Origin: Sphingobacterium sp. HMA12
Lineage (GTDB): Bacteria > Bacteroidota > Bacteroidia > Sphingobacteriales > Sphingobacteriaceae
Length of the DNA stretch: 64,000 nucleotides
NCBI RefSeq assembly: GCF_002933815.1
Contig: NZ_BEYR01000002.1
Span: forward strand, 124,001-188,000
Direction: 5' to 3'
Shown: positions 43,599-52,156 of the stretch, piece after piece
How the letters are laid out: every line of letters starts with the position of its first letter
Numbering within the stretch: position 1 is the first letter of the stretch
Translations under genes and position numbers: made by a program
Notes under the pieces: generated by a model
Told to the model about the DNA's origin: nothing
The model's database searches: none
What the model saw: only the letters and a program-made list of their open reading frames with translations

Positions 43599-43649
43599 AT
43601 GAACATATCTTTATATACAGCTTACGCTTATAAACCTTGGGTTTTATAG
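43599..43649 (+). CDS. Possible 16-residue leader peptide
   Basis: ATG at 43599 opens MNISLYTAYAYKPWVL and stops at TAG 43647-43649. It is rich in aromatic residues (three Tyr and one Trp among 16). Its end overlaps a short TAAACC/GGTTTTA hairpin. The -7 box directly before it would make a leaderless start. The rest of the 43446-43867 gap holds the suf terminator and a 10-bp palindrome (CTTGTACAAG) near 43735. A chance ORF is quite possible. Confidence 0.25.
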   Translation: MNISLYTAYAYKPWVL

Positions 43650-43867
43650 CTCATTTACGTTTCTAAATTCTCCACTGGCCACATCTATTCGCTTAATGAA
43701 TGGATTGTTTCTCTCTGAAGTATCTACTTGCAGCTTGTACAAGTCCGATACTCGGCGCGTGCGATCCGGTATTCATTTGTTGATTCGGTATGTGTTATAA
43801 ACGTTTTATTTTAATGTGCTGGTCATTCGTGATCATACATCTGTTGTATTTTTTTATTTAAAATTTT

Positions 43868-45097
43868 ATGGAAAAAAATAACTGGTTTCGTACCTATAGT
43901 TATATATGGATTGGACAGTTTATTTCCTTACTGTCCAGTTCTGCAGTCAACTTTTCGATCATGATCTGGTTGAGTTTGACGCACAAGTCTGCGGAGGTGT
44001 TGGCTTTTGCTGCTATTGCCGGTTTGTTGCCACAGGCGATTATCGGACCATTTGCCGGTGTTTATATAGACCGTTGGGATAGAAAGAAAGTCATGATCTT
44101 CGCTGATGGCTTCATTGCCCTCTGTACCTTAGGGATGACATTCGTGCTAAAAAGCGATGGTACCAATATGTTTTTGATTTATCTATTGATGGCCTGTCGT
44201 TCGATCGGTTCAGCATTTCATTCGCCGGCGATGCAGGCAATCGCGCCGTTGCTTGTTCCCGAAGATAAGTTATTGCGTGTATCGGGGATTAATCAGATGC
44301 TACAGTCAGTAAGTAGTATTGCGGGGCCTGCATTGGGGGCATTGGCAATTAGCTATTTCACGATGTCACAGGTGCTTTACCTGGATGTGATTGGTGCCGC
44401 GGTGGCCATCACATCGTTGCTCTTCGTCACTATCCCACATCTTTCCCGATCGGATGTGAAGCCTTCGATTGCTGCCGTTTTGGATGATCTCAAACAAGGA
44501 ATGGGAGCGATCTATCATAATAAGGGCTTAAAGATGTTATTTCTTTATGCTATGGTGGCGACTTTCTGTATTATGCCTGTTGCGATTATGTTTCCGTTAT
44601 TGACCATTGGTCATTATAGTGGTGGTAAGTGGGAAATGAGCATTATTGAGATTATTTGGGGGATAGGTATGCTCATTGGGGGGAGCTTTCTTGGGCTTGC
44701 AAAAGTATCGATGTCCAAAGTGGTATTGGTTAATAGCATGCATATCGTTTTGGGACTCACATTTGCCCTATCGGGTTGGTTTCCCTCCACCTGGTTTATT
44801 CCCTTCGTCATTATGACCGGCCTGGGCGGAGTTTCAATGTCCATTTTTTCGGCCTCATTTATGACAATTATTCAGGAACAGGTACCGGCGGAAATGTTGG
44901 GGCGTGTATTCTCGCTTTACTTTAGCATTGCAATTTTACCAAGTATGATAGGACTCCTATTTACAGGCTTTATCGCAGATGCAATCGGAGTGGCGATGGC
45001 ATTTATTATTGCGGGTCTTATTGTTGTATTGGTGGGCTTGTTGTCTTTTTTCAACAGCTCAATTATGAGCTTGGGGGAAGGGCGTAAATTAAGCTAA
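43868..45097 (+). CDS. MFS exporter (DHA3-like)
   Basis: A 409-residue major-facilitator protein with about twelve helices. The start WFRTYSYIWIGQFISLLSSSAVNFSIMIWL and FAGVYIDRWDRKKVMIFADG (the loop 2-3 motif) fit the MFS_3/DHA3 branch, which includes macrolide and enterobactin exporters. EQVPAEMLGRVFSLYFSIAILP is the corresponding C-terminal half motif. The cargo is not evident. The long untranslated stretch upstream contains a possible leader ORF. A bidirectional terminator shared with tRNA-Gly follows. Confidence 0.85.
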   Translation: MEKNNWFRTYSYIWIGQFISLLSSSAVNFSIMIWLSLTHKSAEVLAFAAIAGLLPQAIIGPFAGVYIDRWDRKKVMIFADGFIALCTLGMTFVLKSDGTNMFLIYLLMACRSIGSAFHSPAMQAIAPLLVPEDKLLRVSGINQMLQSVSSIAGPALGALAISYFTMSQVLYLDVIGAAVAITSLLFVTIPHLSRSDVKPSIAAVLDDLKQGMGAIYHNKGLKMLFLYAMVATFCIMPVAIMFPLLTIGHYSGGKWEMSIIEIIWGIGMLIGGSFLGLAKVSMSKVVLVNSMHIVLGLTFALSGWFPSTWFIPFVIMTGLGGVSMSIFSASFMTIIQEQVPAEMLGRVFSLYFSIAILPSMIGLLFTGFIADAIGVAMAFIIAGLIVVLVGLLSFFNSSIMSLGEGRKLS

Positions 45098-45107
45098 AAG
45101 AATAAAT

Positions 45108-45140
45108 AAAAAAAGCTTCCAAATTTTGGAAGCTTTTTTT
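45108..45140. terminator. Bidirectional terminator between the MFS gene and tRNA-Gly
   Basis: AGCTTCCAAA and its mirror TTTGGAAGCT lie between an A run and a T run. The stem ends three bases from the encoded CCA of the minus-strand tRNA, so both transcripts can use it. Confidence 0.8.
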
Positions 45141-45143
45141 ATT

Positions 45144-45219
45144 TGGAGCGAAAGACGAGATTCGAACTCGCGACCCCAACCTTGGCAAGGTTGTGCTCTA
45201 CCAACTGAGCTACTTTCGC
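45144..45219 (-). tRNA. tRNA-Gly(GCC)
   Basis: On the minus strand the 5' GCGAAAG pairs with 3' CTTTCGC, followed by discriminator T and an encoded CCA (45146-45144). The D arm is GCTC...GAGC, the anticodon stem CAACC/GGTTG, and the loop TTGCCAA gives anticodon GCC. The variable loop has 5 nt and the T loop is TTCGAAT. All stems close with standard pairs or one G-T, and the length without CCA is 73. Confidence 0.95.
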
Positions 45220-45229
45220 GTTGATGCTA

Positions 45230-45237
45230 CAAAAGTA
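45230..45237 (-). promoter_or_regulatory. tRNA-Gly -7 element
   Basis: On the minus strand TACTTTTG fits TAnnTTTG and lies 10 bases before the mature tRNA 5' end. Confidence 0.5.
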
Positions 45238-45278
45238 AGGGATTTCTTCTTATTCTGCAAGAGAAAAAATAAAAAATC

Positions 45279-46823
45279 TTAACTTAAATCAATAGCGTCA
45301 ACACAATTAATTCCATCTATTGCGGCCGAGATAATGCCGCCAGCATAGCCAGCTCCTTCACCACAAGGGTAAAGTCCTTTGACCTGAGGGTGTTGCAAAT
45401 TCTCTTTATTTCGAGGGATGCGTATAGGCGAAGATGTCCTCGATTCTACGCCAACCAGAATAGCTTCATTCGTATAGTAGCCTTTCATCTTTTTACCAAA
45501 TATTGGAAGGGCACCCCGAAGCGCTTCATGCACAAAAGTTGGTAAAACCTCTCGCAAGTCCGCCGAAGAAGTTCCGGGTTTATACGAATTTTCCGGTAGA
45601 TCCATGGATACCCGTCCTTCGACGAAGTCAACCATTCGTTGTGCGGGTGCAACAAGACTTCCTCCACCAACCTCGAAAGCTTTACGTTCAATCTGCTTTT
45701 GAAAATCAAGTAAAGCAAAGGGATTATTTAGGGCATTAGGTACGTCTTCGAGATTGATCTGAATGACAGTGCCTGAATTGGCATGTGGATTATTCCGTTT
45801 AGATGGAGACCAGCCATTGACGACGATTTCATTATAATCAGTTGCACAGGGAGCAATAACGCCGCCCGGACACATACAAAATGAAAAAACACCACGATCA
45901 TTAACCTGCTCGACCAGACTATAATAGGCTGGCGGCAAATGTTCACTTCTGACCTGACAATGATATTGAGCCTGATCAATAATAGTCTGTGGATGTTCTA
46001 TGCGGACACCCAGCGCAAAAGCCTTTGCTTCAATCAGCCAGTTGTTGCGATGAAAAAGTTCGAAAATATCACGCGCGGAGTGGCCCGTGGCTACAATAAC
46101 ATGATTGGCTTTGATTTCTTCTCCACTGGCTAATTTTACCCCACGGACCTGACCAAAGGATTCCAATATATCATCTACACGTTGATCGAAAAGAAACTCA
46201 CCTCCAAATTCGATCACACTCTCCCGCATCGCTTCAATAATATGAGGGAGCTTGTTCGTGCCGATGTGGGGGCGGGCATTCACTAAAATGTCCGTTGTCG
46301 CTCCATGAGATACAAAAAGCTTAAGGACTTTGTCCACGTCGCCTCTTTTATTGGAGCGGGTATAGAGCTTACCATCAGAATAGGTCCCTGCGCCACCTTC
46401 CCCAAAACAATAGTTGGATTCGGGGTTCACAGTACCCTCGCGGTTTAGCTTCGCAAGATCGCGTCTTCGGTCCTGTACTTTCTTTCCTCTTTCAACGACA
46501 ATTGGTTTGAGACCACGCTCAATACAGCGGATCGCGGCGAATAAACCTGCGGGGCCAGCACCGATGATGATGACGGGTTTTCCCGTCCGGGCAGATTTAA
46601 AATGGTTTTCATATAGCTCAGGCAAAGGGAATTCGTCGATGTAATAAATGACCCGTGCCCTATAAACCACCTGTCTACCGCGGGCATCAATAGAACGTTT
46701 GCGAATTTTAAATCCTTTGACCTGTTGTGGTTTTAGGCGTAATGCTTTTACACCTTCTTGTAGGATATATTGCTGATCTTCTATTTTTTCGGGAAGGATA
46801 GCAATTTCAATTTCTTTTTGCAT
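45279..46823 (-). CDS. FAD-dependent oxidoreductase (COG2509-like)
   Basis: A 514-residue flavoprotein. A short N-terminal domain of about 85 residues (RLKPQQVKGFKIRKRSIDAR) precedes the dinucleotide-binding motif VIIGAGPAGLFAAIRCIERG. YCFGEGGAGTYSDGKLYTR, HVIVATGHSARDIFEL and the C-terminal GLYPCGEGAGYAGGIISAAIDGI are the usual marks of this uncharacterised dehydrogenase group. It is cytoplasmic and its substrate is not known. It is monocistronic with a TAACTTTG -7 box upstream on the minus strand. Confidence 0.85.
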   Translation of the reverse strand: MQKEIEIAILPEKIEDQQYILQEGVKALRLKPQQVKGFKIRKRSIDARGRQVVYRARVIYYIDEFPLPELYENHFKSARTGKPVIIIGAGPAGLFAAIRCIERGLKPIVVERGKKVQDRRRDLAKLNREGTVNPESNYCFGEGGAGTYSDGKLYTRSNKRGDVDKVLKLFVSHGATTDILVNARPHIGTNKLPHIIEAMRESVIEFGGEFLFDQRVDDILESFGQVRGVKLASGEEIKANHVIVATGHSARDIFELFHRNNWLIEAKAFALGVRIEHPQTIIDQAQYHCQVRSEHLPPAYYSLVEQVNDRGVFSFCMCPGGVIAPCATDYNEIVVNGWSPSKRNNPHANSGTVIQINLEDVPNALNNPFALLDFQKQIERKAFEVGGGSLVAPAQRMVDFVEGRVSMDLPENSYKPGTSSADLREVLPTFVHEALRGALPIFGKKMKGYYTNEAILVGVESRTSSPIRIPRNKENLQHPQVKGLYPCGEGAGYAGGIISAAIDGINCVDAIDLS

Positions 46824-46860
46824 AAGATAAAAGGGCTGGGTTTTTATCCCAAAACCGCCA

Positions 46861-46868
46861 CAAAGTTA
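46861..46868 (-). promoter_or_regulatory. -7 element for the FAD oxidoreductase
   Basis: On the minus strand TAACTTTG fits TAnnTTTG, 37 bases before the ATG at 46823. Confidence 0.5.
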
Positions 46869-46984
46869 CGGAATATTGGCTGTTTGCCGATTTGGAAATA
46901 AAAATATTCTTATCTTAGTAAGAGCTTGGTATATGCTTTGATAGTGTATCCGTATAATTTGAATAGTATTTAATTCTTTGAACA

Positions 46985-47569
46985 ATGAAAATGAAAAGAT
47001 TTTTAGTAGCCCTATGCGGTTTATTCGCATTAGTATCATTAAACTCATGTGGTTACAATACGATGGTTTCTCAAGATGAGAATGTCAAAGGGAAATGGGC
47101 ACAGGTTGAAAATGCTTACCAACGTCGGGCGGATTTGGTGCCAAACTTGGTGAACACTGTAAAAGGTGCTGCGAAACATGAGGAAAGCACGTTAACAGCT
47201 GTAGTTGAAGCGCGCGCAAAAGCAACCTCGGTTACCATTAATGCGGATGATTTATCAGAAGAGAATATCGCTAAATTCCAAAAAGTACAGGATGAGTTCA
47301 GTGGTTCTTTGAGCCGCCTATTGGCTTCGGTGGAAGCTTATCCGGACTTGAAAGCGAACCAAAACTTTTTGGAATTACAGGCACAGTTAGAAGGAACGGA
47401 AAATCGTATCTCAACGGAGCGTAGATCATATAATGAAGCTGTACAACAGTATAATACCACTGTACGTAGCTTTCCAAATAATTTAATGGCGGGCATGTTT
47501 GGATTTAAAGCCAAGGGCACATTCACAGCTGCTCCGGGCTCAGACAAAGCGCCAACCGTATCATTCTAA
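46985..47569 (+). CDS. lemA: LemA-family lipoprotein
   Basis: A 194-residue protein with a lipoprotein signal (FLVALCGLFALVSLNSC, lipobox LNSC). The four-helix LemA core follows: KGKWAQVENAYQRRADLVPNLVNTVKG, LASVEAYPDLKANQNFLELQAQLEGTENRIS and RRSYNEAVQQYNTTVRSFPNN. It ends in a short Ala/Pro-rich tail. LemA proteins are helical membrane-anchored proteins often encoded with TPM-domain proteins, as here. Their biochemical role is unclear, with links to envelope maintenance. The first ATG at 46985 is used; a second lies two codons on. Confidence 0.9.
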   Translation: MKMKRFLVALCGLFALVSLNSCGYNTMVSQDENVKGKWAQVENAYQRRADLVPNLVNTVKGAAKHEESTLTAVVEARAKATSVTINADDLSEENIAKFQKVQDEFSGSLSRLLASVEAYPDLKANQNFLELQAQLEGTENRISTERRSYNEAVQQYNTTVRSFPNNLMAGMFGFKAKGTFTAAPGSDKAPTVSF

Positions 47570-47726
47570 TAAAATCTTTGTTAGAAGTGGACGAAAGGAT
47601 GGATGATGCGGCTTGCGTATGGGCCCTTCATCCATTTTTTATAAAGAATGTTTACAGGTAGTCTGGATAGAGGCATCGTCAGTTGGACGGGCGCTTAAAC
47701 GCAGAAATAACAGAAGATACTATACT

Positions 47727-48155
47727 ATGGCTTTAAATGCTGAAGAACAAGAAAAAGTCGTTCATGCCATTAATGTGGCTGAAAACGAAACATCAGGAGA
47801 AATTCGGGTTGTGATAGAAAATCATTGTCCTGATGAAGTTCACGATCGCGCAACATACTATTTTTCTAAATTAGGCATGCATAAAACCGTGCTGAAAAAT
47901 GGTGTTCTTATTTACATTGCATTGGAGGACCATAAATTTTCTATCATTGGTGATAAAGGAATTCATCAACGCGTAGAAAGCGATTTTTGGAATTGCACCA
48001 AAGATGTTATGGTCGAGGAGTTCCGCGGGAATAATATTGTGGAGGGACTGGTGAAGGGAATTGAACATGCGGGCAAACAGTTGGCGAAATTCTTTCCCAG
48101 GGAACACGACGATATCAATGAACTTCCAAATGACATCGTTTTTGGTGATCGCTAG
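47727..48155 (+). CDS. TPM-domain protein without signal peptide
   Basis: A 142-residue protein from ATG 47727. The frame extends 38 codons further up, but that part looks non-coding. The TPM (DUF477) domain reads VVHAINVAENETSGEIRVVIENHC...RATYYFSKLGMHKT, with ILIYIALEDHKFSIIGDKGIHQ-like strands in the middle (GVLIYIALEDHKF). It lacks a secretion signal, unlike the next gene. TPM proteins in other bacteria serve membrane-protein quality control (plant Psb32/TLP18.3 relatives). It lies between lemA and the secreted TPM gene. Confidence 0.82.
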   Translation: MALNAEEQEKVVHAINVAENETSGEIRVVIENHCPDEVHDRATYYFSKLGMHKTVLKNGVLIYIALEDHKFSIIGDKGIHQRVESDFWNCTKDVMVEEFRGNNIVEGLVKGIEHAGKQLAKFFPREHDDINELPNDIVFGDR

Positions 48156-48174
48156 TCAATAAAAAATAAAATTT

Positions 48175-48966
48175 ATGTCAAAATTATTTTCTCGGGTTCG
48201 AATTCCGGTTATGGTGATGTTGCTTTGGGCGCTGGCTCTCGTGACGGCCGTTGCTCAGGATTTTCCGGAGACACCGAATAGACTTGTCAATGATTACACC
48301 AATACATTGACTGCCAGTCAGAGACAGTTACTGGAACAAAAGCTGTTGGCATTTGAAGATTCAACATCTACACAGATCGCTGTGGTTATGCTGAACTCTA
48401 CCGGGGGGTATGATATTTCAGATTATGCGGTCCGTCTGGCGAAGAAATGGGGTGTTGGTAATAAAAAGTACAATAATGGTATTCTATTGCTGGCAGCATT
48501 AGGAGATCGGGCTGTGACAATTCAGACCGGCTATGGGATTGAAGGGGCGGTGCCGGATGCGATTGCTTATCGTATTATAGAGAATGACATCAAACCGGCA
48601 TTTCGTCAGGGTGATTATTACAGTGGAGTTGACAAAGCAACGAATTCCCTGATTTCCTATGCCAAGGGTGAGTATAAAGCTGATCCTAAACAGCCAAACG
48701 GCGGCGGATCGGGATCAATCATATTTGTCATTATTGTCGTCATATTTCTTGTCGTGATGTTTTCAAATCGCGGTGGCGGCGGAAAAGGTGGTGGACGAGT
48801 AATGAATGGCCGTGGCTCTTCCGATATTTTCTGGTGGACATTGCTTAATGGCCTCGGTGGTGGCAGCCGAGGTGGCGGTGGCGGTTTTGGCGGCGGATCC
48901 GGCGGTGGATTCGGCGGATTTGGCGGGGGTGATTTTGGAGGCGGCGGTGCTTCCGGACGTTGGTAA
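48175..48966 (+). CDS. Secreted/membrane TPM-domain protein with Gly-rich tail (YgcG-like)
   Basis: A 263-residue protein with a signal peptide (MVMLLWALALVTAVAQDFPE). The TPM domain at residues about 30-160 includes VNDYTNTLTASQRQLLEQKL, TQIAVVMLNSTGGYDISDYA and VTIQTGYGIEGAVPDAIAYRII. A hydrophobic helix follows (IIFVIIVVIFLVVMF). From about residue 195 the tail is almost pure Gly with Phe and Ser. This is the usual form encoded beside LemA. The low-complexity tail is seen in the DNA as many GGCGG/GGTGG units at about 48770-48960. Confidence 0.88.
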   Translation: MSKLFSRVRIPVMVMLLWALALVTAVAQDFPETPNRLVNDYTNTLTASQRQLLEQKLLAFEDSTSTQIAVVMLNSTGGYDISDYAVRLAKKWGVGNKKYNNGILLLAALGDRAVTIQTGYGIEGAVPDAIAYRIIENDIKPAFRQGDYYSGVDKATNSLISYAKGEYKADPKQPNGGGSGSIIFVIIVVIFLVVMFSNRGGGGKGGGRVMNGRGSSDIFWWTLLNGLGGGSRGGGGGFGGGSGGGFGGFGGGDFGGGGASGRW

Positions 48967-49040
48967 CAACTTTGCTAAATAATGTTAAATAGCATGCCAG
49001 TACACAGGAAATGTTTTACATTTATGGGAAGTATATAATT

Positions 49041-50180
49041 ATGAAAAAGGGAATATTAATGGGTTTAAGCTTTTTACCGGCCTTATTGATGGCGCAAGAA
49101 AGCTATACGGTGACTGGAAAAGTGAATGCAGCTTCTGACAAAGCGAAAGTATTCATGCAATACGCGAATAGTGGTACCCGTCAGATTGATTCCGCTGCTG
49201 TGGTCAAAGGTGAGTTTAAGTTTAATGGACAGGTAGCTACGCCAACTAAAGGTGTGATGATCTACTCGCCGGAAGGACTTTCTTTCGGAGAGTTAAGAGG
49301 TGCTCAAAAACAACCCGAAACGGCACAATTGTATTTGTCCAAAGGTGTGATCAAAGTAGATGCGTCCAAAGGGTTTAAAGATGCTGTCATCACAGGTACG
49401 GCGATCAATGATGACTTCACACAATACAAAGCTTTTGTGAAACCTTATTCGGATGGATTTGAAGCTTTGAACCAACAATATTTTGCAGCGTCCGAAGCTC
49501 AAAAACAAGACCCAAAATTTATTGAGGGTTTGCAAAAACAAGCTGGAGAGATTTCTGAAAAGATGGAGAAGGCTGATGCCGAATTTATCAATAAGAATCC
49601 AAAAAGCTGGTATACTTTGGATCTGCTTGCTGAAAATGTAAGCGGCGAAAATGTGAACGAGTATGTAGCTTCTTTCGAGAAACTGTCTCCGGAATTAAAA
49701 AATTCTGAAAAAGGTAAAGAATTGGCCGAGCGTATTCAAAAATTGAAAGCTGTTGCGATAGGTTCGGTAGCTCCTGATTTTACATTGCCGGATACTACAG
49801 GTAATAATGTATCTTTATCTTCACTTCGAGGAAAATACGTGTTATTGGATTTTTGGGCAAGCTGGTGTGGCCCTTGTCGTCACGAAAACCCGAACGTCGT
49901 TGCCGCATTTAATAAATTTAAAGATAAAGGATTTACTGTTTTTGGCGTTTCCTTAGACAATCCGGGTAAAAAGGATGCCTGGCTAAAAGCGATTCATGAC
50001 GATAATTTGCAACAATGGCCGCATGTGTCCGATTTACAGGGCTGGAAATCGGCTCCTGTGAAATTGTATGAAGTACGTGGAATTCCACAGAACTTCTTAA
50101 TTGATCCATCAGGTAAAATTGTCGCATCAAATCTAAGAGGAGAAGCTTTGGAAGCTAAATTGGCAGAACTATTAAAATAA
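49041..50180 (+). CDS. TlpA-like thioredoxin with N-terminal DUF4369 domain
   Basis: A 379-residue protein from ATG 49041. The signal peptide is KKGILMGLSFLPALLMAQ. Residues about 20-110 form a DUF4369 domain (YTVTGKVNAASDKAKVFMQY). The C-terminal 140 residues are a thioredoxin/AhpC-TSA fold with APDFTLPDTTGNNVSLSSL and the active site FWASWCGPCRHENP, then VRGIPQNFLIDPSGKIV with the cis-Pro. Such periplasmic proteins reduce disulfides, for example in cytochrome maturation. Two start codons further up are in frame, but the signal peptide begins here. A terminator follows. Confidence 0.9.
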   Translation: MKKGILMGLSFLPALLMAQESYTVTGKVNAASDKAKVFMQYANSGTRQIDSAAVVKGEFKFNGQVATPTKGVMIYSPEGLSFGELRGAQKQPETAQLYLSKGVIKVDASKGFKDAVITGTAINDDFTQYKAFVKPYSDGFEALNQQYFAASEAQKQDPKFIEGLQKQAGEISEKMEKADAEFINKNPKSWYTLDLLAENVSGENVNEYVASFEKLSPELKNSEKGKELAERIQKLKAVAIGSVAPDFTLPDTTGNNVSLSSLRGKYVLLDFWASWCGPCRHENPNVVAAFNKFKDKGFTVFGVSLDNPGKKDAWLKAIHDDNLQQWPHVSDLQGWKSAPVKLYEVRGIPQNFLIDPSGKIVASNLRGEALEAKLAELLK

Positions 50181-50214
50181 ACCAATCTTTCGGTCCGGGA
50201 CTGATATACGAAGG

Positions 50215-50262
50215 CACCTATTTAGAATCTTTTTTTGTGAGAGATTTTAAATAGGTGTTTTT
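50215..50262 (+). terminator. Terminator after the TlpA-like gene
   Basis: CACCTATTTA (50215-50224) pairs with TAAATAGGTG (50248-50257), with T runs after it. The loop is long (23 nt). Confidence 0.7.
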
Positions 50263-50292
50263 AGTTAAGAAGCCTGCTATTGATCTTTTAAC

Positions 50293-50300
50293 TATCTTTG
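50293..50300 (+). promoter_or_regulatory. -7 element for the small ORF and lipoprotein
   Basis: TATCTTTG fits TAnnTTTG. The nearest ATG (50309) is eight bases on and starts the 37-codon ORF; the lipoprotein ATG is 118 bases on. Confidence 0.55.
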
Positions 50301-50308
50301 TCTGGAGG

Positions 50309-50422
50309 ATGAACTCTCAAAAAAATGTTCTTTACGACCAATCTTGTCGCAGCGAATCATTTATTCGGCTGTTCGTGGGACGATTGAATGGAGTGGAGTG
50401 CACTCAAAATGGCATAAAATGA
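50309..50422 (+). CDS. 37-residue upstream ORF coupled to the lipoprotein gene
   Basis: ATG 50309 opens MNSQKNVLYDQSC... and closes at TGA 50420-50422, which overlaps the lipoprotein ATG (50419) as ATGA. The -7 box ends eight bases before its ATG, so it is the first ORF on the mRNA. GGAGG directly abuts the ATG. No known family. The fit of promoter, start and overlapping stop suggests translational coupling rather than a functional protein, though chance cannot be excluded. Confidence 0.4.
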   Translation: MNSQKNVLYDQSCRSESFIRLFVGRLNGVECTQNGIK

Positions 50423-50865
50423 GAAAAAAACTGATATTGGTCATGGCCTTGGCTATTTTTGCTGTTGCCTGTAATTCGAAGAAAGAAAATGGCGTACCAG
50501 TGGTAAACCTGGAGGCGCTCAGTGCAATCCCTTTGGATCATTCCATTGAAGCACTGGCGAAGGGGACGGAATTTATAGATGTGACATTACCGCCAAATGC
50601 GCGGATAGATGAGTTGTCACAAAACGAACTGGGGCTGTTGAAGGCAGCTGCCTATCGCTTCTATCACCATGTGTCTTTAGCGGATAATCAATATCTAGTT
50701 GATATCAAGGACCCGAAGTCTTTGTATATTTCCGATCAGGTTGTCAAAGCCTATGAGCAAGCGATCGTAAATACCAATCATTTTGCGGATTCAATGGCTA
50801 AGGCCGGACAGACAATTCAATTACCTGCCGTGAATGAAGAATATCTCAATAGACTCCTGAAATAG
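50419..50865 (+). CDS. Lipoprotein of unknown function
   Basis: A 148-residue protein starting MRKKLILVMALAIFAVACNSKKEN, with a lipoprotein signal and lipobox FAVAC. The mature part is helical, with a HHVSLADNQYLVDIKDPKSLYIS segment and a C-terminal LPAVNEEYLNRLLK. I recognise no family. Its position after lemA/TPM/TlpA suggests an envelope role at most. The ATG is chosen because the signal peptide starts there and because its codon overlaps the stop of the small upstream ORF. A hairpin terminator follows. Confidence 0.7.
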   Translation: MRKKLILVMALAIFAVACNSKKENGVPVVNLEALSAIPLDHSIEALAKGTEFIDVTLPPNARIDELSQNELGLLKAAAYRFYHHVSLADNQYLVDIKDPKSLYISDQVVKAYEQAIVNTNHFADSMAKAGQTIQLPAVNEEYLNRLLK

Positions 50866-50920
50866 GCATTTCAAGATCATGTAAAAGCTGATCGGGTAGT
50901 ATTGTCCAATTTGAAAGATA

Positions 50921-50958
50921 AAAAACGCGCATGAAATGAATATCATGCGCGTTTTTTT
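50921..50958. terminator. Terminator between the lipoprotein gene and pfkA
   Basis: ACGCGCATGA (50925-50934) pairs with TCATGCGCGT (50943-50952), flanked by A and T runs. It can serve both converging genes. Confidence 0.85.
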
Positions 50959-50982
50959 ATACATCCGATTGAAAAACTGCCC

Positions 50983-51957
50983 TTATAAGGAAAGTATTTC
51001 AATGATACGAAGTAGATCTTCGTTAAGTTTTACGTTATGTTTAATCGCGCTCTTGAAAGGCGTGAATCTAACTTCGCTACAGATTAATCCGGCCATTTCT
51101 CCTCTACGACCTGCAACAAGCGCTTCTACTGCGGCAACACCAAGTCTACTGGCCAATACACGGTCCATACATGTTGGGCTTCCACCACGTTGGATGTGGC
51201 CTAAAATAGAGAGCCTTACATCATAATGCGGGAAATTTTCTTTTATTTTTTCAGAAACAACCATTCCACCTTCTTTGTCTCCTTCGGCAACGATAATGAT
51301 GCGTGAAGATTTATTCTTCCGGCTCTTATCCAACCTTTTCATGATAGCATCGTAATCCACTTCAAACTCGGGAACCAATACCGCTTCAGCACCGGTACTT
51401 ATACCAGAACGGATGGCGATCAAGCCAGAATCACGTCCCATAACTTCGATCACAAAAACACGGTCATGGGATTCTGCGGTGTCACGGATCTTATCTACAG
51501 CCTGAATAACAGTGTTTATTGCTGTATCATAGCCAATAGTGAAGTCTGTTCCGGCCAGATCATTGTCGATTGTGCCCGGTAGACCGATAATTGGAAAGTC
51601 AAACTCGTCAATGAATTTTGATGCACCTGTAAATGTTCCGTCACCACCGATAACAACCATTGCGTCGATTCCATGGCTGCGTAAATTATCATAAGCTTGT
51701 TTACGTCCTTCTATGGTCTTGAAAGCTTCGCTGCGGGCAGTTTTTAAGATCGTTCCGCCACGTTGTATGATATTGGCCACAGATTTGGCATCCATGGGGA
51801 TAATTTCACCATTTACCAAACCATCATAACCTCTGCGTACGCCAAATACTTCAAGATTGTTATAGATACCCGCTCTCACAACAGCGCGAATACCAGCATT
51901 CATTCCTGGAGCATCTCCTCCAGATGTCAAAACAGCAATTTTTTTAATGTTACTCAT
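50983..51957 (-). CDS. pfkA: ATP-dependent 6-phosphofructokinase
   Basis: A 324-residue PfkA. The N-terminal VLTSGGDAPGMNAGIRAVVR binds ATP. MVVIGGDGTFTGA has Gly at the position that marks ATP rather than pyrophosphate as donor. LPGTIDNDLAGTDFTIGYDTA carries the catalytic Asp, and VEVMGRDSG is close to the conserved block seen here as VIEVMGRDSGLIA. It converts fructose-6-phosphate to fructose-1,6-bisphosphate in glycolysis. The promoter is complete and the leader almost absent. Confidence 0.95.
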   Translation of the reverse strand: MSNIKKIAVLTSGGDAPGMNAGIRAVVRAGIYNNLEVFGVRRGYDGLVNGEIIPMDAKSVANIIQRGGTILKTARSEAFKTIEGRKQAYDNLRSHGIDAMVVIGGDGTFTGASKFIDEFDFPIIGLPGTIDNDLAGTDFTIGYDTAINTVIQAVDKIRDTAESHDRVFVIEVMGRDSGLIAIRSGISTGAEAVLVPEFEVDYDAIMKRLDKSRKNKSSRIIIVAEGDKEGGMVVSEKIKENFPHYDVRLSILGHIQRGGSPTCMDRVLASRLGVAAVEALVAGRRGEMAGLICSEVRFTPFKSAIKHNVKLNEDLLRIIEILSL

Positions 51958-51964
51958 ACGTACT

Positions 51965-51995
51965 CAAACTTAGCTATTTTTGTGCTTATATACAA
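51965..51995 (-). promoter_or_regulatory. pfkA promoter
   Basis: On the minus strand TTG (51995-51993), a 20-bp spacer and TAAGTTTG (51972-51965). Seven bases separate the -7 box from the ATG at 51957. Confidence 0.7.
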
Positions 51996-52132
51996 TTATA
52001 TTTCCGTTATTAAAAGTTCTGAAACACTTAAAAATAATTAAATAATAGCCTTCTGATACGCATTTAATCTAAATGAGGATTAAACTTCATGTAAATTTTA
52101 TAATAGGGCCTAACAATTATAACAAGCTATTT

Positions 52133-52156
52133 AAGCAGCCCAAGGATGGGCCGCTT
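52133..52156 (-). terminator. Weak terminator-like hairpin after dsbD
   Basis: AAGCAGCCCA (52133-52142) and TGGGCCGCTT (52147-52156) form a stem with one mismatch directly at the dsbD stop. The minus-strand T tract is poor. Confidence 0.45.

Noticed and set aside
48770..48960. Dense GGCGG/GGTGG repeats
   Set aside because: They are the coding sequence of the glycine-rich tail of the TPM protein, in frame throughout, not a DNA repeat element.
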